DNA of 64,000 nt, from assembly GCA_033239125.1 (NCBI GenBank), contig BSWB01000002.1, positions 153,374,409-153,438,408 on the forward strand. The letters run 5' to 3'. The notes beneath the pieces were generated by a model. That model was not told where the DNA came from. It was given only the letters and a program-made list of their open reading frames with translations, and made no database searches. Below are positions 33,886-43,420 of this stretch, in pieces; position 1 is the stretch's first letter; every line of letters begins with the position of its first letter. A program made the position numbers and the translations under genes. The DNA is from Fagopyrum homotropicum (lineage: Eukaryota; Streptophyta; Magnoliopsida; Caryophyllales; Polygonaceae).

Positions 33886-35218
33886 TGATGAGATGATCCG
33901 TCGGTTAGAGCCGCTCCACCGCCATCTAGTGAGTTTTCTTTGTTTCTTTTCTTTTCTTTATTTCTTTTGAACATTGAGGATAATGTGTATGTCATGTATG
34001 GGGTGGGGTGTGACTCTCGTGTGTAATAACTCGATTCACTTTGCTTTGCTTATGTCTATGTACACTTGCATGTTTCTTTTCAGTGTCACACATTTCATTA
34101 TTGCATTGCATGAAAAAGGCTTTGAAAAACCCATAAAAAATTAAAAATTTTGAAAATTTTTGTGATTCTAAGATTAGAGATGATTTTTATGATGAATTTA
34201 CTTGTGGAATGGGTTTTTGATGACATTTTGTATGCTTGAATTGAATTATGAATTGAGAAGAGATTGAGTATGTTGTTTATCCTTTATTGCAAGTTTTATA
34301 ATGTGAAAGTTTTATCTAAATTATATTGAGAAACGAAGGTTGAAATCACAATATAAGTTCTTATACGTCTTTATGAAATGATTAAGGCACTTCGATTTTC
34401 TTGCTTCTCTCTTTGATCATTTAGCCCCTCAATGAAATAATTGCCTCCCTTACCTAGCCGGGAACTAGGAAGAGTTGATTTTGGCATGTTTGATGTGGGA
34501 GGGACATGAAAGCAATTGTTTGCATTCAAAGTATAGAAAATCTAGGTTTGGGGAAGTCAATCTTGATGATGAGTAACTCGGCATCATTCACATAGCCGGG
34601 CGTTTGTGTCTTGCCAAAGTCAGATTGAGCGATATTCCTAACGGATTATGGTATGTGCATCAAGGGTTTGAGGCATCTCGAAATTGAGAAACGCCAATCT
34701 ACTAGGCTTCGGTTTTTGTGCACCGCTGTCCATATTTCCAAAAGTAAAGTCGAAAAATTATGTGCAAAAAGTTTAGAGCAAAGCTCTAAGTTGGTGGTTA
34801 GTTAAAATGGTGAAAAGAAAAAGTTTGTGTTGTTCCTTCTTCCCGGATTCATACACCACATTCCCTTACAATTTTTCCCACACTTTCCGCATTCTTGACC
34901 TTACTTGAAAGTCCTTAAGATCATAAGAGTGTTATTTGACTTGGTGATCTAAATTGAAGTTTCACATGTTTGATTTTGACAATGCTTGAAGGTTATGAAG
35001 TTTGTATTGAAGTGTATGCAATTTATGATGTTTCTTTGCTTTGCAAATTTTGGTTTATGGGTATGAACGTTTTTAAGGATGAATGAAGCAAGATTTGAGG
35101 ATGATCTATTGATTAGAAGCACATTACCAAAAAGATTGTTTTGTTTTGTTTTGCATTCATATTTCATTCTACCTTATGTTCTAAGGTTTTGAAAACCTTG
35201 CTTGGGGACAAGCAAGTG
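33886..35218 (+). other. 3' untranslated region of B with conserved block
   Basis: No gene. A PPT-like CATGTATGGGGTGGGGTG sits at 33993-34010. A block at about 34,540-34,740 is shared with C and D. The stem-loop CTTGCTTG/GGGA/CAAGCAAG is at 35197-35216, next to the true PPT. Confidence 0.75.
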
Positions 35219-35235
35219 ACAAGTGTGGGGTATTT
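35219..35235 (+). other. Polypurine tract of B
   Basis: ACAAGTGTGGGGTATTT abuts TGTTAGC, the start of the 3' LTR. Confidence 0.82.
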
Positions 35236-36856
35236 TGTTAGCATGAAATATGACTATATTTTAGGCACTTGTTTTGATTGTTTTTCCCTCTTTTATGTGT
35301 ACATGGATATGAGTTTGAAGCATTTGTGAGCTCATTCACCCACTTTGTCGATATGGAGATCTACACTAGCTTTGTTTTGTTTATAGGTGAATGAAGGCTT
35401 GAATTGGAGCATAATGTGGAGGGATATGAGTATTTGATCATGTTAGATGTCAAGGAGATGCTTTGGAGGAGTTAAGGAAGGGGCATGAGTGAAGAACATC
35501 ACGAAACAAAGGCCTTCACAAAGAATTTGGAGTTCCACGCCCTAAATTACGGCCGTGGACTTGGGCTTGGTTCGTAGAAAGTGGTTTTGGAGAACATCAA
35601 AGAGTTCCACGCCCAAAACCACAGGCGTGGAATGTTACTAGGCCGTAATTTTCATGACGAGGTGACGTGTCATATTTGCCACGTCAGCGATGGTTATTTG
35701 GCTTTTCTCGTAACCCTTTTTCGCTCTATAAAAAGGCTTGAGAAGGGAGTTTCGAGGAGGGTCGCTTAGGGTTTCATCCTACCTTCGCTTGCAATACGGT
35801 GTGGAGAGTTGAGACGAAGGATCGGAGATTTCGGAGTGTGGCTTGAGAAGACGCGATATTGAAGATTGCGTACTTTGGGATTTTCTTAGGGTTTGCTTTC
35901 GGAGACGGATTGACACTCCGTACTTTATTGTTCCTTAAGATTGTTGTGAGGATTCTTGTTTCATATTCTGAATTCATTGAACATACTACTTTGTTGCTTG
36001 GATTTGAGATTGACTTTGATTGTCTATTGAGTTTTCGAGGGTTTTTATCTTTCTCTCTTTTTAATTTGATATTTGATTCAATGACTATGATTATTGGCTA
36101 AAACCCTTTAGCAATTCTAAGGTGAAGGGTTGATAGTTGTGGCTTAGATGATGATAGATCGATCGTAAACAGAATGGATCCTGAGAGTGTGAGAAATCTT
36201 GTCGACAGCCTAAATTACGGTTTATTCTTGAGTTCCACGGCCGTGGAAACTCAAGATCTAGCCGTGATTTTCTCTGTTTTACGACCTTTGCTTTTGCTTT
36301 AATCCAAAGTTAAAGATATGCTTTAACCTAGCCTTGGCTTGCCTTTCCTAGGTAGTAGTGAGACTCAACATCCTCTATTTTGGTTTCGAGTGTCACAACC
36401 TTAACCGTTTTGGCCTATCTTTGATCCTTGGGTTTGGGCATGGGTATTTGAGTTTAATTCTTATCCTTTGATCCTTTCGATACTGCAGCCTCAACAACCT
36501 TTATAGAGAGTGTCCTTGGGTGAGATATATAGGGTTTTGGAACTTCACCGTACTCAACCTTACTTTAGTTATACATTTGCAATCTCGACTCTGTCCTTAT
36601 ACTTTTAGAATATCTTGAATCGATCGCCACAATTTAACATCCGGATCTTTAGGGTTGTTGTTTTCCCAATATTTGCAAAGCTTATATACTTTACTTGCTT
36701 GACAATTTACGAACTGAATTTGATCCCCCAAATCCTTGAGTTCGATACTCTGGAATTCTTGCTTTACTACGCCGATCCGTACATTGCGGGTTCGCTTGCT
36801 TTAATTTCAGTTTTATAAATTTAAAACTTAGTTGCACGCACGCTTCGAGGCGAACA
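35236..36856 (+). repeat. 3' LTR of element B
   Basis: 1621 bp, paired with 10601-12215. It has TATAAAAAG at 35727-35735 and the palindrome TTCCACGGCCGTGGAA at 36233-36248, and is followed by TSD CCCAA. Confidence 0.95.
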
Positions 36857-37520
36857 CCCAACGATCTTGAAGCGTTGTTCCTTGATATGACCTGGTTTAT
36901 TACAATGAACACACATCAAATGGGATTTATCTTGTTTACCTTTTTGAGGTCGAGAACAGCGAGCCGCCAACGCCATTGCCTCTAGTCGATTTTCGGCGTC
37001 TTTCGAAGTTACGTGCATGCACTCTTCTTGTATAGCCAAGGAATATACTTTGTTTAAAGAGGGTAGAATTTCTTTAGATATAACATGGGAGCGAAGTGTA
37101 TTAAACGAATCATTGAGTCCGATTATCAATTAATGTACTCGTTTTTCGTCCCTCTCTCCTGATAACAATTTGAAGCACGGCGCACATAGTGTTTTAGATG
37201 GTGGAAATACAACGGCTAGTTCTTCCCATAGCCGTCTCAAGCGTCTGAAATATGTAGACACCGTTTCCCTTGTTGTCGATAGTGGACAACGTCAACCAAC
37301 AGTTTGAGGATCCGAGGTTTGTTGCCCACTGAGTACCGTTGTTCAAGCTAAAGCAAAGTTCTCTAGCCGAGTCAAGATTGGAGACGGTTGATCGGACCGG
37401 CGAGTCTGTTATTTAGGATGTTTCTCCTTTGAGGATCACCGAGATGAGAGAAATTTCGGGGTGATCCGAAGAATGCAAGTAGTAGGGATTTGTGGTTTCA
37501 AGAGCGGCATTTGCTGCCAT
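36857..37520 (-). pseudogene. gag: copia gag N-terminal part (element H)
   Basis: On the minus strand it begins at ATG 37520-37518 (MAANAALETTNPYYLHSSDH, the usual start of this copia gag class), 50 nt after the PBS. Frameshifts follow. The frame from 37129 reads GLNDSFNTLRSHVI, LPSLNKVYSLAIQEE, and the start of a zinc knuckle CVHCNKPGHIKEQRF, in which the fourth ligand (normally C) is R. The end of the knuckle region continues at 10600 across element B. Confidence 0.85.
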
Positions 37521-37569
37521 GCTCGAAAGTATTGCGGAAGTATAATTAGGTTTTGAGGATCGTGTGATA

Positions 37570-37581
37570 GCTCTGATACCA
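37570..37581 (-). other. Primer binding site of H (initiator tRNA-Met)
   Basis: The minus strand reads TGGTATCAGAGC, the standard Met-initiator complement of plant copia elements, between LTR and gag. Confidence 0.9.
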
Positions 37582-37683
37582 TGTAAGAACTATGTTCTTA
37601 TGAATCTTGTATTCAACGTAAGAATTACATTAAGAAGAGAGAAAATATATACATAAAAAACATATTTGATGATGTAATCTGCA
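37582..37683 (-). repeat. Short 5' LTR of element H (boundary uncertain)
   Basis: The LTR end next to the PBS is TGTAAGAACT on the plus strand (TG = CA on the minus). The outer end is probably at ACA 37662 or GCA 37683, giving an LTR of only 80-102 bp. The partner LTR is outside the window, so the limit and the TSD cannot be fixed. Confidence 0.45.
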
Positions 37684-37691
37684 TAATTCAG

Positions 37692-38023
37692 CTTGCTAAA
37701 GATATGGAATCATAACAATGTATGTGGAGTTGTTGGCGTCTTTAATTGTCAAGGAGCCGGAATCTGGCCACTGACGGAGGCTCCTAGCACAACGGAATCA
37801 CCCGAGTCTTCTATCATCTCCGGACATATTAGTCCGTTTGATATCGAGTTTCTCGAAGAGATCAACGGTGAAAATTGGAGTGGAGATTTCGCTATCTATT
37901 CATTCAACTCGGGTATGTAAATCCTCTAACACTCTCTTTAATCCTACCCCAGCTCGACAAAAGTTCAGTGCAAACTCGTTAAGATGATTTTGTAAAAGTG
38001 AACCTGGAGCTTAAACGAGCTGA

Positions 38024-38054
<31 letters not shown>

Positions 38055-38472
38055 TTCATTCATGTGTCACTGGGTCTCTTACAATGTGAATTATACACCA
38101 TTTCTCCCATCAAGGTAAGTCAGCTATCCTCTTATAAATCGCGAAAATTGTTTCGTTTGCCATCTAACTACAACTTTCCGGGTTTGGTAAATCCAGGTTT
38201 TTGCTGAGACTATTCATTTTGCTCCAATTGGGTTACTAGACATGTACAACTCCGGAGGAGCAGTACAATCTGTGAGTTTCTCTAAGGATCTACAAGCAGT
38301 GGTGTCGAAAGCGAAAGGATGTGGACGATTCGGTGCGTATTCAAGCACCGAGCCCAAGTGCTGTAGAGTGAACACAATGGAGACAGAGTTCACCTTCAAC
38401 AAAACAAATGGAATGCTTATAATAAAGATTGAAGGAGACTGCAACCTCAAAAACATTGAAGTTATCTATTGA
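37692..38472 (+). pseudogene. Raffinose-synthase-like GH36 gene, 3' exons only
   Basis: The C-terminal end of a raffinose synthase / SIP1-like alpha-galactosidase, enzymes of cytosolic raffinose-oligosaccharide metabolism. Exon 37692-37912 reads LLKIWNHNNVCGVVGVFNCQ (family: [20 protein letters not shown]), with donor GGTATGT. The middle exon ends LGLLQCELYTISPIK at 38114 before GTAAGT. The final exon 38197-38472 reads VFAETIHFAPIGLLDMYNSG and GCGRFGAYSS, and ends at TGA 38470. The middle exon is scrambled, with an out-of-frame start and a (TACATA)n repeat at about 38025-38055. Upstream catalytic exons are missing where copia H begins. I treat it as a truncated pseudogene. Confidence 0.85.
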
Positions 38473-38519
38473 GCCGGCTCAAGTGTATGGAATGAATAAA
38501 AGGAAATGAACAGATTTCT

Positions 38520-38545
38520 AAATCAAAATCTTATTTATTAATAAA
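38520..38545 (-). terminator. Putative poly(A) signal region of the protease gene
   Basis: On the minus strand AATAAATAAG occurs about 50-60 nt after the stop codon, in AT-rich DNA. Confidence 0.4.
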
Positions 38546-38589
38546 AGTAAACTAAAAAAAGAAATAAAGTATAAAAATAAGTCCTATAT

Positions 38590-39798
38590 CTATAAACAAG
38601 TTGTCTTGTTAAAATTCATAAGATGACGGCCATTGTCAAACCCAAAGTTAAAACCCTCCATTTGTTTAATCCCAAGAATATTACCCAGTGTAGGCGACTC
38701 CATGAAAGCAAGACAATGAGAAACTGCATCACCCAACCAAAGGTTTCCAAAATCCAAATCGATAGAACCTCCGCCATCCACGTCAAACGAAAATGCAAGA
38801 TATTTATACTTAGCTTTGTATCGAACATCGTAGCATAATTCGAAACCACGAGGAAACGTATCCGAAGGAGGGGCGTGAACCAAATTCTTAACGAGTTTAA
38901 CGATGTTTTGCAATGCAGCCGGATGAAGCCGAGTCAACGCAGATCCGGTGTCGAAGGTAAACACACCACCACCAACCCACTGCCCGGTCAAATTAGTCAA
39001 CTGCATTCCGCCGACGGTAACGGAGTTGACTTTAAACCCCCAGTTTATACTATATGGTATAAGCTTCGTCGTATATCCACTCGTATCCGCTTGTACTCCG
39101 ATCGCAGCATAACTATTTCGCTTTGGCGGCTTCGGAAAACATATTGACAAGGCATTTGCTTGTAGGGAACTCAGTAACCCTAAACGATGAGCGCTTACCC
39201 CAAGAACTCCGCTATTGGCGTTCGTACCCGAAGACCCGATACCAAATACTACTTTCGCCCATGTTTCGGGTTCCGGATCATCCAAATCCTCCCGGAAGTA
39301 GAATCTGTCGACGCCGACGTAACCCGAAGTAGTCGTTTCGTCCGCATATTTAATGCTGTACATGCACTCCGTGCCGTCTGAATCGCAGCCGTGGTCGGGT
39401 ACGTCCTTACACACACCAGCGGCGCATGGAACCGATTCATATGTGTCCGCATCACTTGGATCGTAATCATCCGTTAGTTCCAGCCAACTGAAAAAACTTC
39501 CGGTGTCGAAAACCGCCACTTGTTCCGTACCATTGGGCCTACCGACTGTAAATTTCACGAAATAAACAGACTGCGTGTAAGTTTTAAAAATGACTGGACT
39601 TACGTCGGTCCCCTGCGGGTTTGTCTTCTCGAAGTGTCGTTGGATCTCAGGATGATCTCTGTGTAAGATGTTCATTCTAAACCCTCCTTCTCCGATCCTC
39701 TCCTTGGATCGACGGTTAGGAAGAGATCGAGCTGAACAGCACGCAGCTAAAAATGCCACCATCATCGTCACTTCCATCACCTTCATCTTCATCTTCAT
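38590..39798 (-). CDS. A1 aspartic protease, nepenthesin/CDR1-like
   Basis: An intact intronless 402-codon gene, the only undamaged host gene seen. It opens with a hydrophobic signal peptide (residues about 1-23, ending AACCSA), then a short prosegment. The first catalytic motif VAVFDTGSFFSWL is at D98-S101. The flap tyrosine lies in SIKYADETTTSGY (Y151). The second motif FTFDTGSALTRL is at D283-S286. The C-terminus LGNILGIKQMEGFNFGFDNG matches the usual IxGxxQxxxxxxxFD pattern. Such proteins are secreted or extracellular. It is shorter than typical CDR1 proteins (about 430-480), and the nepenthesin-type cysteine insert after the first DTGS is reduced (VPCAAGVC retained, the early QCxPC pair missing). 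Probably functional, but substrate unknown. Confidence 0.93.
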   Translation of the reverse strand: MKMKMKVMEVTMMVAFLAACCSARSLPNRRSKERIGEGGFRMNILHRDHPEIQRHFEKTNPQGTDVSPVIFKTYTQSVYFVKFTVGRPNGTEQVAVFDTGSFFSWLELTDDYDPSDADTYESVPCAAGVCKDVPDHGCDSDGTECMYSIKYADETTTSGYVGVDRFYFREDLDDPEPETWAKVVFGIGSSGTNANSGVLGVSAHRLGLLSSLQANALSICFPKPPKRNSYAAIGVQADTSGYTTKLIPYSINWGFKVNSVTVGGMQLTNLTGQWVGGGVFTFDTGSALTRLHPAALQNIVKLVKNLVHAPPSDTFPRGFELCYDVRYKAKYKYLAFSFDVDGGGSIDLDFGNLWLGDAVSHCLAFMESPTLGNILGIKQMEGFNFGFDNGRHLMNFNKTTCL

Positions 39799-40515
39799 GC
39801 CTCGATTAACTTCTTAATATCTCTTCAGTTTGATCAATATAATGAATCTACCTCCTCTATCTATCTATATATATATACTCCTGAATTCTGATCGATCGAT
39901 GAAGCATATACATATATACGGCAACTTTGCTTTTAAACTTGCAGATCAATATAATTTCTACTTAATTTACATTCATCGCTTGAGAATGGTAATTATCAAA
40001 TATTTCAAAAAATAATTTATGGAAATTAAGTTTAACAAAAATACAACATCTTTCCATCTACTTTTTTTTTTTGGTAGAAAACATCTTTCCATCTACTAAC
40101 TAACTAGCTCGAATGCAATAAGGATGTAATATTTACTATTTGCTTTTAAACTTGCAGATCAATATAATTTTTACTTAATTTACATTCATCGCTTGAGAAT
40201 GGTAATTATCAAATATTTCAAAAAATAGTTTATAGAAATTAAGTTTAACAAAAATACAACATCTTTCCATCTACTAACTAACTAGCTCGAATGCAATAAG
40301 GATATCAAATTTATGGAAATTACGCGTTACAAAAATGCATCCATACTTCAGTTTATGCACATAATTCACCAAAAATAAAACCTTTATGTTATAAAATAAG
40401 AAGGGTTAATTTAGGAAAAAATATATTCAATATATATAAAGTCTACGAATAGTGTTTGAAAATAGATTGAAATTAAATATTTTATAACTATATATTCTAT
40501 GAAGGAAAAATAACC
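39799..40515. repeat. AT-rich spacer with a 165-bp direct duplication
   Basis: Copy 1 is at about 39929-40124 and copy 2 at about 40139-40305. Both begin TTGCTTTTAAACTTGCAG and end GAATGCAATAAGGAT. Copy 1 has an extra stretch of about 34 nt with a poly-T run and a repeated CATCTTTCCATCTAC. No gene is seen here apart from the promoter side of the protease. Confidence 0.75.
39855..39885 (-). promoter_or_regulatory. Putative TATA region of the aspartic protease gene
   Basis: On the minus strand a TATATATATAG tract lies about 65-85 nt before the start codon. It is a plausible core promoter, but it is also a simple repeat. Confidence 0.4.
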
Positions 40516-41393
40516 CAAAATAATACCAACTATCTACATTAAACTCAAAATAATATTTTGAAAATTAATTGGAGCGATACAAACTATGAACGTATAAACC
40601 AAAAATAATATATCTTACTTTTCGGGCAAAAATTCTAACTCTGGCGATAACGTGACAACCGGAATCTTACGCGTCATAAAAAAATGAATTGATTGTGTGA
40701 TGTGGTTTTTATTATTTTTAAATCAAGTTAATAACATAAAAATGGTAAAAATACAATTAAACTCTCTTTTTCAAAAAATTATTATATTTAAATTATCAAT
40801 TTTTTGTAACTATTTTTTTAAAAAAAATTGTAAATTTTTTTTAAAAATAAATCATTTTCTTGTGAATGTTTAAAACTTTTTTGGGGAAAATTTAAATTTT
40901 GTATATATTTTAACTAATTTTTAATATGAAAAATAGTTTTAAAAAATTCGTTTTTTTAAAATTTAAGAATTAATTAAAATATATAAAAAATTGGAAAAAC
41001 TTCCAAAAAGAGGTTTTAAAAATTCACAAGAAAATATTTTTTTAAAAAAAAAAGAACAAAAAATTTTCTACAAAATTTATTTTAAAAAATATTTTTTACA
41101 AAATTATATTTTTAAAATTTTTTGTATTAAAATATCATTAAAAAAAACTTAGTTTAAATTTTTTAACATATTAAATGTTATTAACTTAATTTAAAAAAAT
41201 AAAATTCACATCAAAGAATTATTTTTTTGATGACATGTAAGATTCCGGTTGCACGTCATCGCCGGAGTTAGGATTTTTGCCGGAAATATATGACATATTA
41301 TTTTTGGTAAATATGTTGATAGTTTGTATCGTTCCTAGTAATTTTCAAAGTTAGTATTGATTTGGATTCAATGTTGATAGTTGATATTATTTG
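40516..41393. mobile_element. Non-autonomous long-TIR (MULE-like) element
   Basis: The ends are inverted repeats of about 165 bp. Left about 40516-40680 includes GGAGCGATACAAACTATG and CAACCGGAATCTTACGCG. Right about 41230-41393 reads, in reverse complement, GGAACGATACAAACTATC and CAACCGGAATCTTACATG. The 550-bp core is almost pure A/T with many runs and no reading frame. Long TIRs and no coding capacity fit a MULE-derived MITE. I could not identify a clear 9-bp TSD, so the outer limits are approximate. Confidence 0.75.
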
Positions 41394-41713
41394 AATTAAT
41401 TAGGGAAATGGACACCCTTACATTTTACTTCTGAAAAGTAGGCGAGAATCTAGTAAAATAGGGCACTGTTGGAGCTTGAAAATGAAATGTTGGTTCTTCT
41501 TCCAAATTTAAATTTGATAAGACGGTTCTTGGTTTTGCTAATAGAGAGAGGGAAACAAGAACCAATTCTTCCTTTTCTCTTTTCCATTTTGAAGAACGTA
41601 TTCCCCAATTTTCCTAACCAAACGCAATTCCCAATTCTTCCAATAAAAAATGGTGGATCTCCCTTCCACGTATGTTGCTCAGATATCGGCGCCCTCTTTC
41701 AGTCTAGGGTTTA

Positions 41714-42245
41714 TGATACGCCCCCGGATGGCGATGCCATCCGTGTTTCCGGCTAGAAGGACCCGCACATTTTGAAGACATTTATTATTATTATTCGGCT
41801 ATTTAATAATAAGTCTTTTTATATTCGGAACTTTAATTTCGGAACTTAATTCCGTGAATTAAATTCCGACCTTTTATATTTTAGGCTTTTCATATTCGGA
41901 ACTTAATTCCGACTTTTAATTCTGTTATTTATATTTCGACTCTTTGTATGGCCTCCATCCACTATATAAGGATGGCTTGGCTCATTTGTAAAATCGTGTC
42001 TAAGTTGAATACTAAGTATTGAGAAGGAAAACCCTCTTACTTAGTTTAGGCATCACCTTCTTATCCCACCCTCTTAAAGTTCTATCTTGGATCTAGTCTT
42101 TGATCCAAGTCTCCACATTCGAGGATCCTATTGAAGGATCAAACCAAACGCTTCCGCATCTCAAACTCATAGTTTGATCCAACTCAAACCATCAAGAAGA
42201 AGTAGTTGAAGTTTCTCCTCGATCTAGATCCCCCTTTTTCTATCA
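41714..42245 (+). mobile_element. Solo LTR of family G (G1)
   Basis: 532 bp, TGATACGCCCCCGG...TTTTTCTATCA, with exact TSD GTTTA (41709-41713 and 42246-42250). It contains the hairpin GGATGGCGATGCCATCC (41726-41742) and TATATAAGG (41963-41971) framed by CCATCC and GGATGG. It belongs to the type-I LTR variant (ending GATCCCCCTTTTTCTATCA). Confidence 0.93.
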
Positions 42246-42450
42246 GTTTACTCAGACCGTAACTGAGGCAAAGGATCGTAGGATGGCCGGCGAGACTTTG
42301 ATGGTGGAGGAAGCTAGGATTTCCGCCGATACTATAGCCTCCGATTCCCACGAGGCTACAATTCCCAAGGAGACTATGGAGGCTGGAGTTCCTAAGGAGG
42401 CTAGAGCTCCAGAGGAAAGGGGTTCCAATGACGTCATTGATAAAGAAGTG

Positions 42451-43420
42451 GTAAGTCGTTCCGCTCTTTAGTACATGTGTGTGTAGTTTGGGTATATATT
42501 ATTGAAGATAGGCTTTTGTAAGATTTGATTTGGGTATGGATTGAGTAATTGATTACTCAATGAATGCATTTACTAGGTATTGGTATGAATTGATTTTGTG
42601 TGTGCAGTTTGGATATGTATTATGAAAGAGATTGGTTACTTAATGTTTGCATTTTTTTGGGTATTGCTTTGAATTGGGTATGGATTGAGTAATTGATTAC
42701 TAATGAATGTATAACTGGGTATTGGTATGAATTAATTTTGTGTGTGCAGTTTGGATATGTATTATGAAAGAGATTGGTTACTTAACGTTTACATTTTTTG
42801 GGTATTGCTTTGAATTGAGTATATGTGTGTGCATTTTGGGTATGCAATATTGAAGATAAGCTTTTGTAAGATTTGATTTGGGTATGGATTGAGTAATTGA
42901 TTACTCTATGAATGTATTTATGGGTATTGTTATCAATTGATCTTGTGTGTTGTTGTTTGGGGTATGTATTATGAAAGAGATGCTTGATAAGATTTGACTT
43001 GGATATGGATTGTTGTTTGTGGTATGTATTTTATCTTACCCAAGTATATAGGGATATATTTTGCTAGATAGGTGTGTAAGCTTGTATTGTATATTGGGTA
43101 TGTAAATTGGGGTTCATAATAGTGGATATTGGTAATGTATGGATTCATGTATTTGTTATTTGGGTATGTATATCATGTTATTCAAGTATGTAGAAATGTT
43201 TTGCATGTAATTGATTACTCTATATATGTATTTTATGGTACCCAAGTATATAGGAATGTTTTGCATATAACTGATTAGTCCATGTATATATTTACTGTGT
43301 AAGCTTACAGCATACCCAATAACTTCACATCATAACCCAACTTTGGCATAAAGTTGGGTAATCTGATATCATACCCAATAATCATATATTATGTAATATG
43401 CTTATAATGTGCTTTTGTAG
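42451..43420 (+). repeat. Intron-like AT-rich region with imperfect tandem repeats
   Basis: Bounded by GTAAGT and TTTGTAG. It contains about three degenerate units of roughly 130-200 bp built on GGATTGAGTAATTGATTACT, TTGGATATGTATTATGAAAG and AGATTGGTTACTTAA. No coding potential is seen. Confidence 0.7.

Larger units (their letters stand above)
10601..36856 (+). mobile_element. Element B: Athila-type element, itself interrupted
   Basis: LTRs 10601-12215 and 35236-36856 (TGTTAGCATG ... GGCGAACA) are flanked by the exact TSD CCCAA (10596-10600 and 36857-36861). The interior order is PBS, gag, protease, RT, RNase H, integrase, 3' ORF, PPT. Element C interrupts the integrase and a 1.9-kb solo LTR interrupts the 3' ORF. 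Without these insertions B is about 12.7 kb, normal for Athila. It is the only Athila copy here with any integrase. It is clearly more damaged and has more divergent LTRs than C, which agrees with the nesting order. Confidence 0.94.
1..37683 (-). mobile_element. Ty1/copia element H, split by nested insertions
   Basis: A minus-strand copia element whose pieces are 7718-10600, 36857-37683 and 1-415. Order along its own strand is LTR, PBS, gag, zinc knuckle, protease, GAG-pre-integrase, integrase, RT, RNase H, which is the copia order. Removing A (with one CTTCT) and B (with one CCCAA) makes the RT reading (KDLGKLRHFLGIEVTH) and the zinc-knuckle reading (KIVGYPEWW) continuous across both scars, which shows that this was one element. 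Its 3' LTR lies left of the window. Many stops and lost catalytic residues make it dead. It ends on the right next to a raffinose-synthase-like gene fragment that lacks its upstream exons. Confidence 0.88.

Noticed and set aside
37998..38207. His-Ile repeat protein
   Set aside because: Caused by a (TACATA)n microsatellite within a decayed exon.
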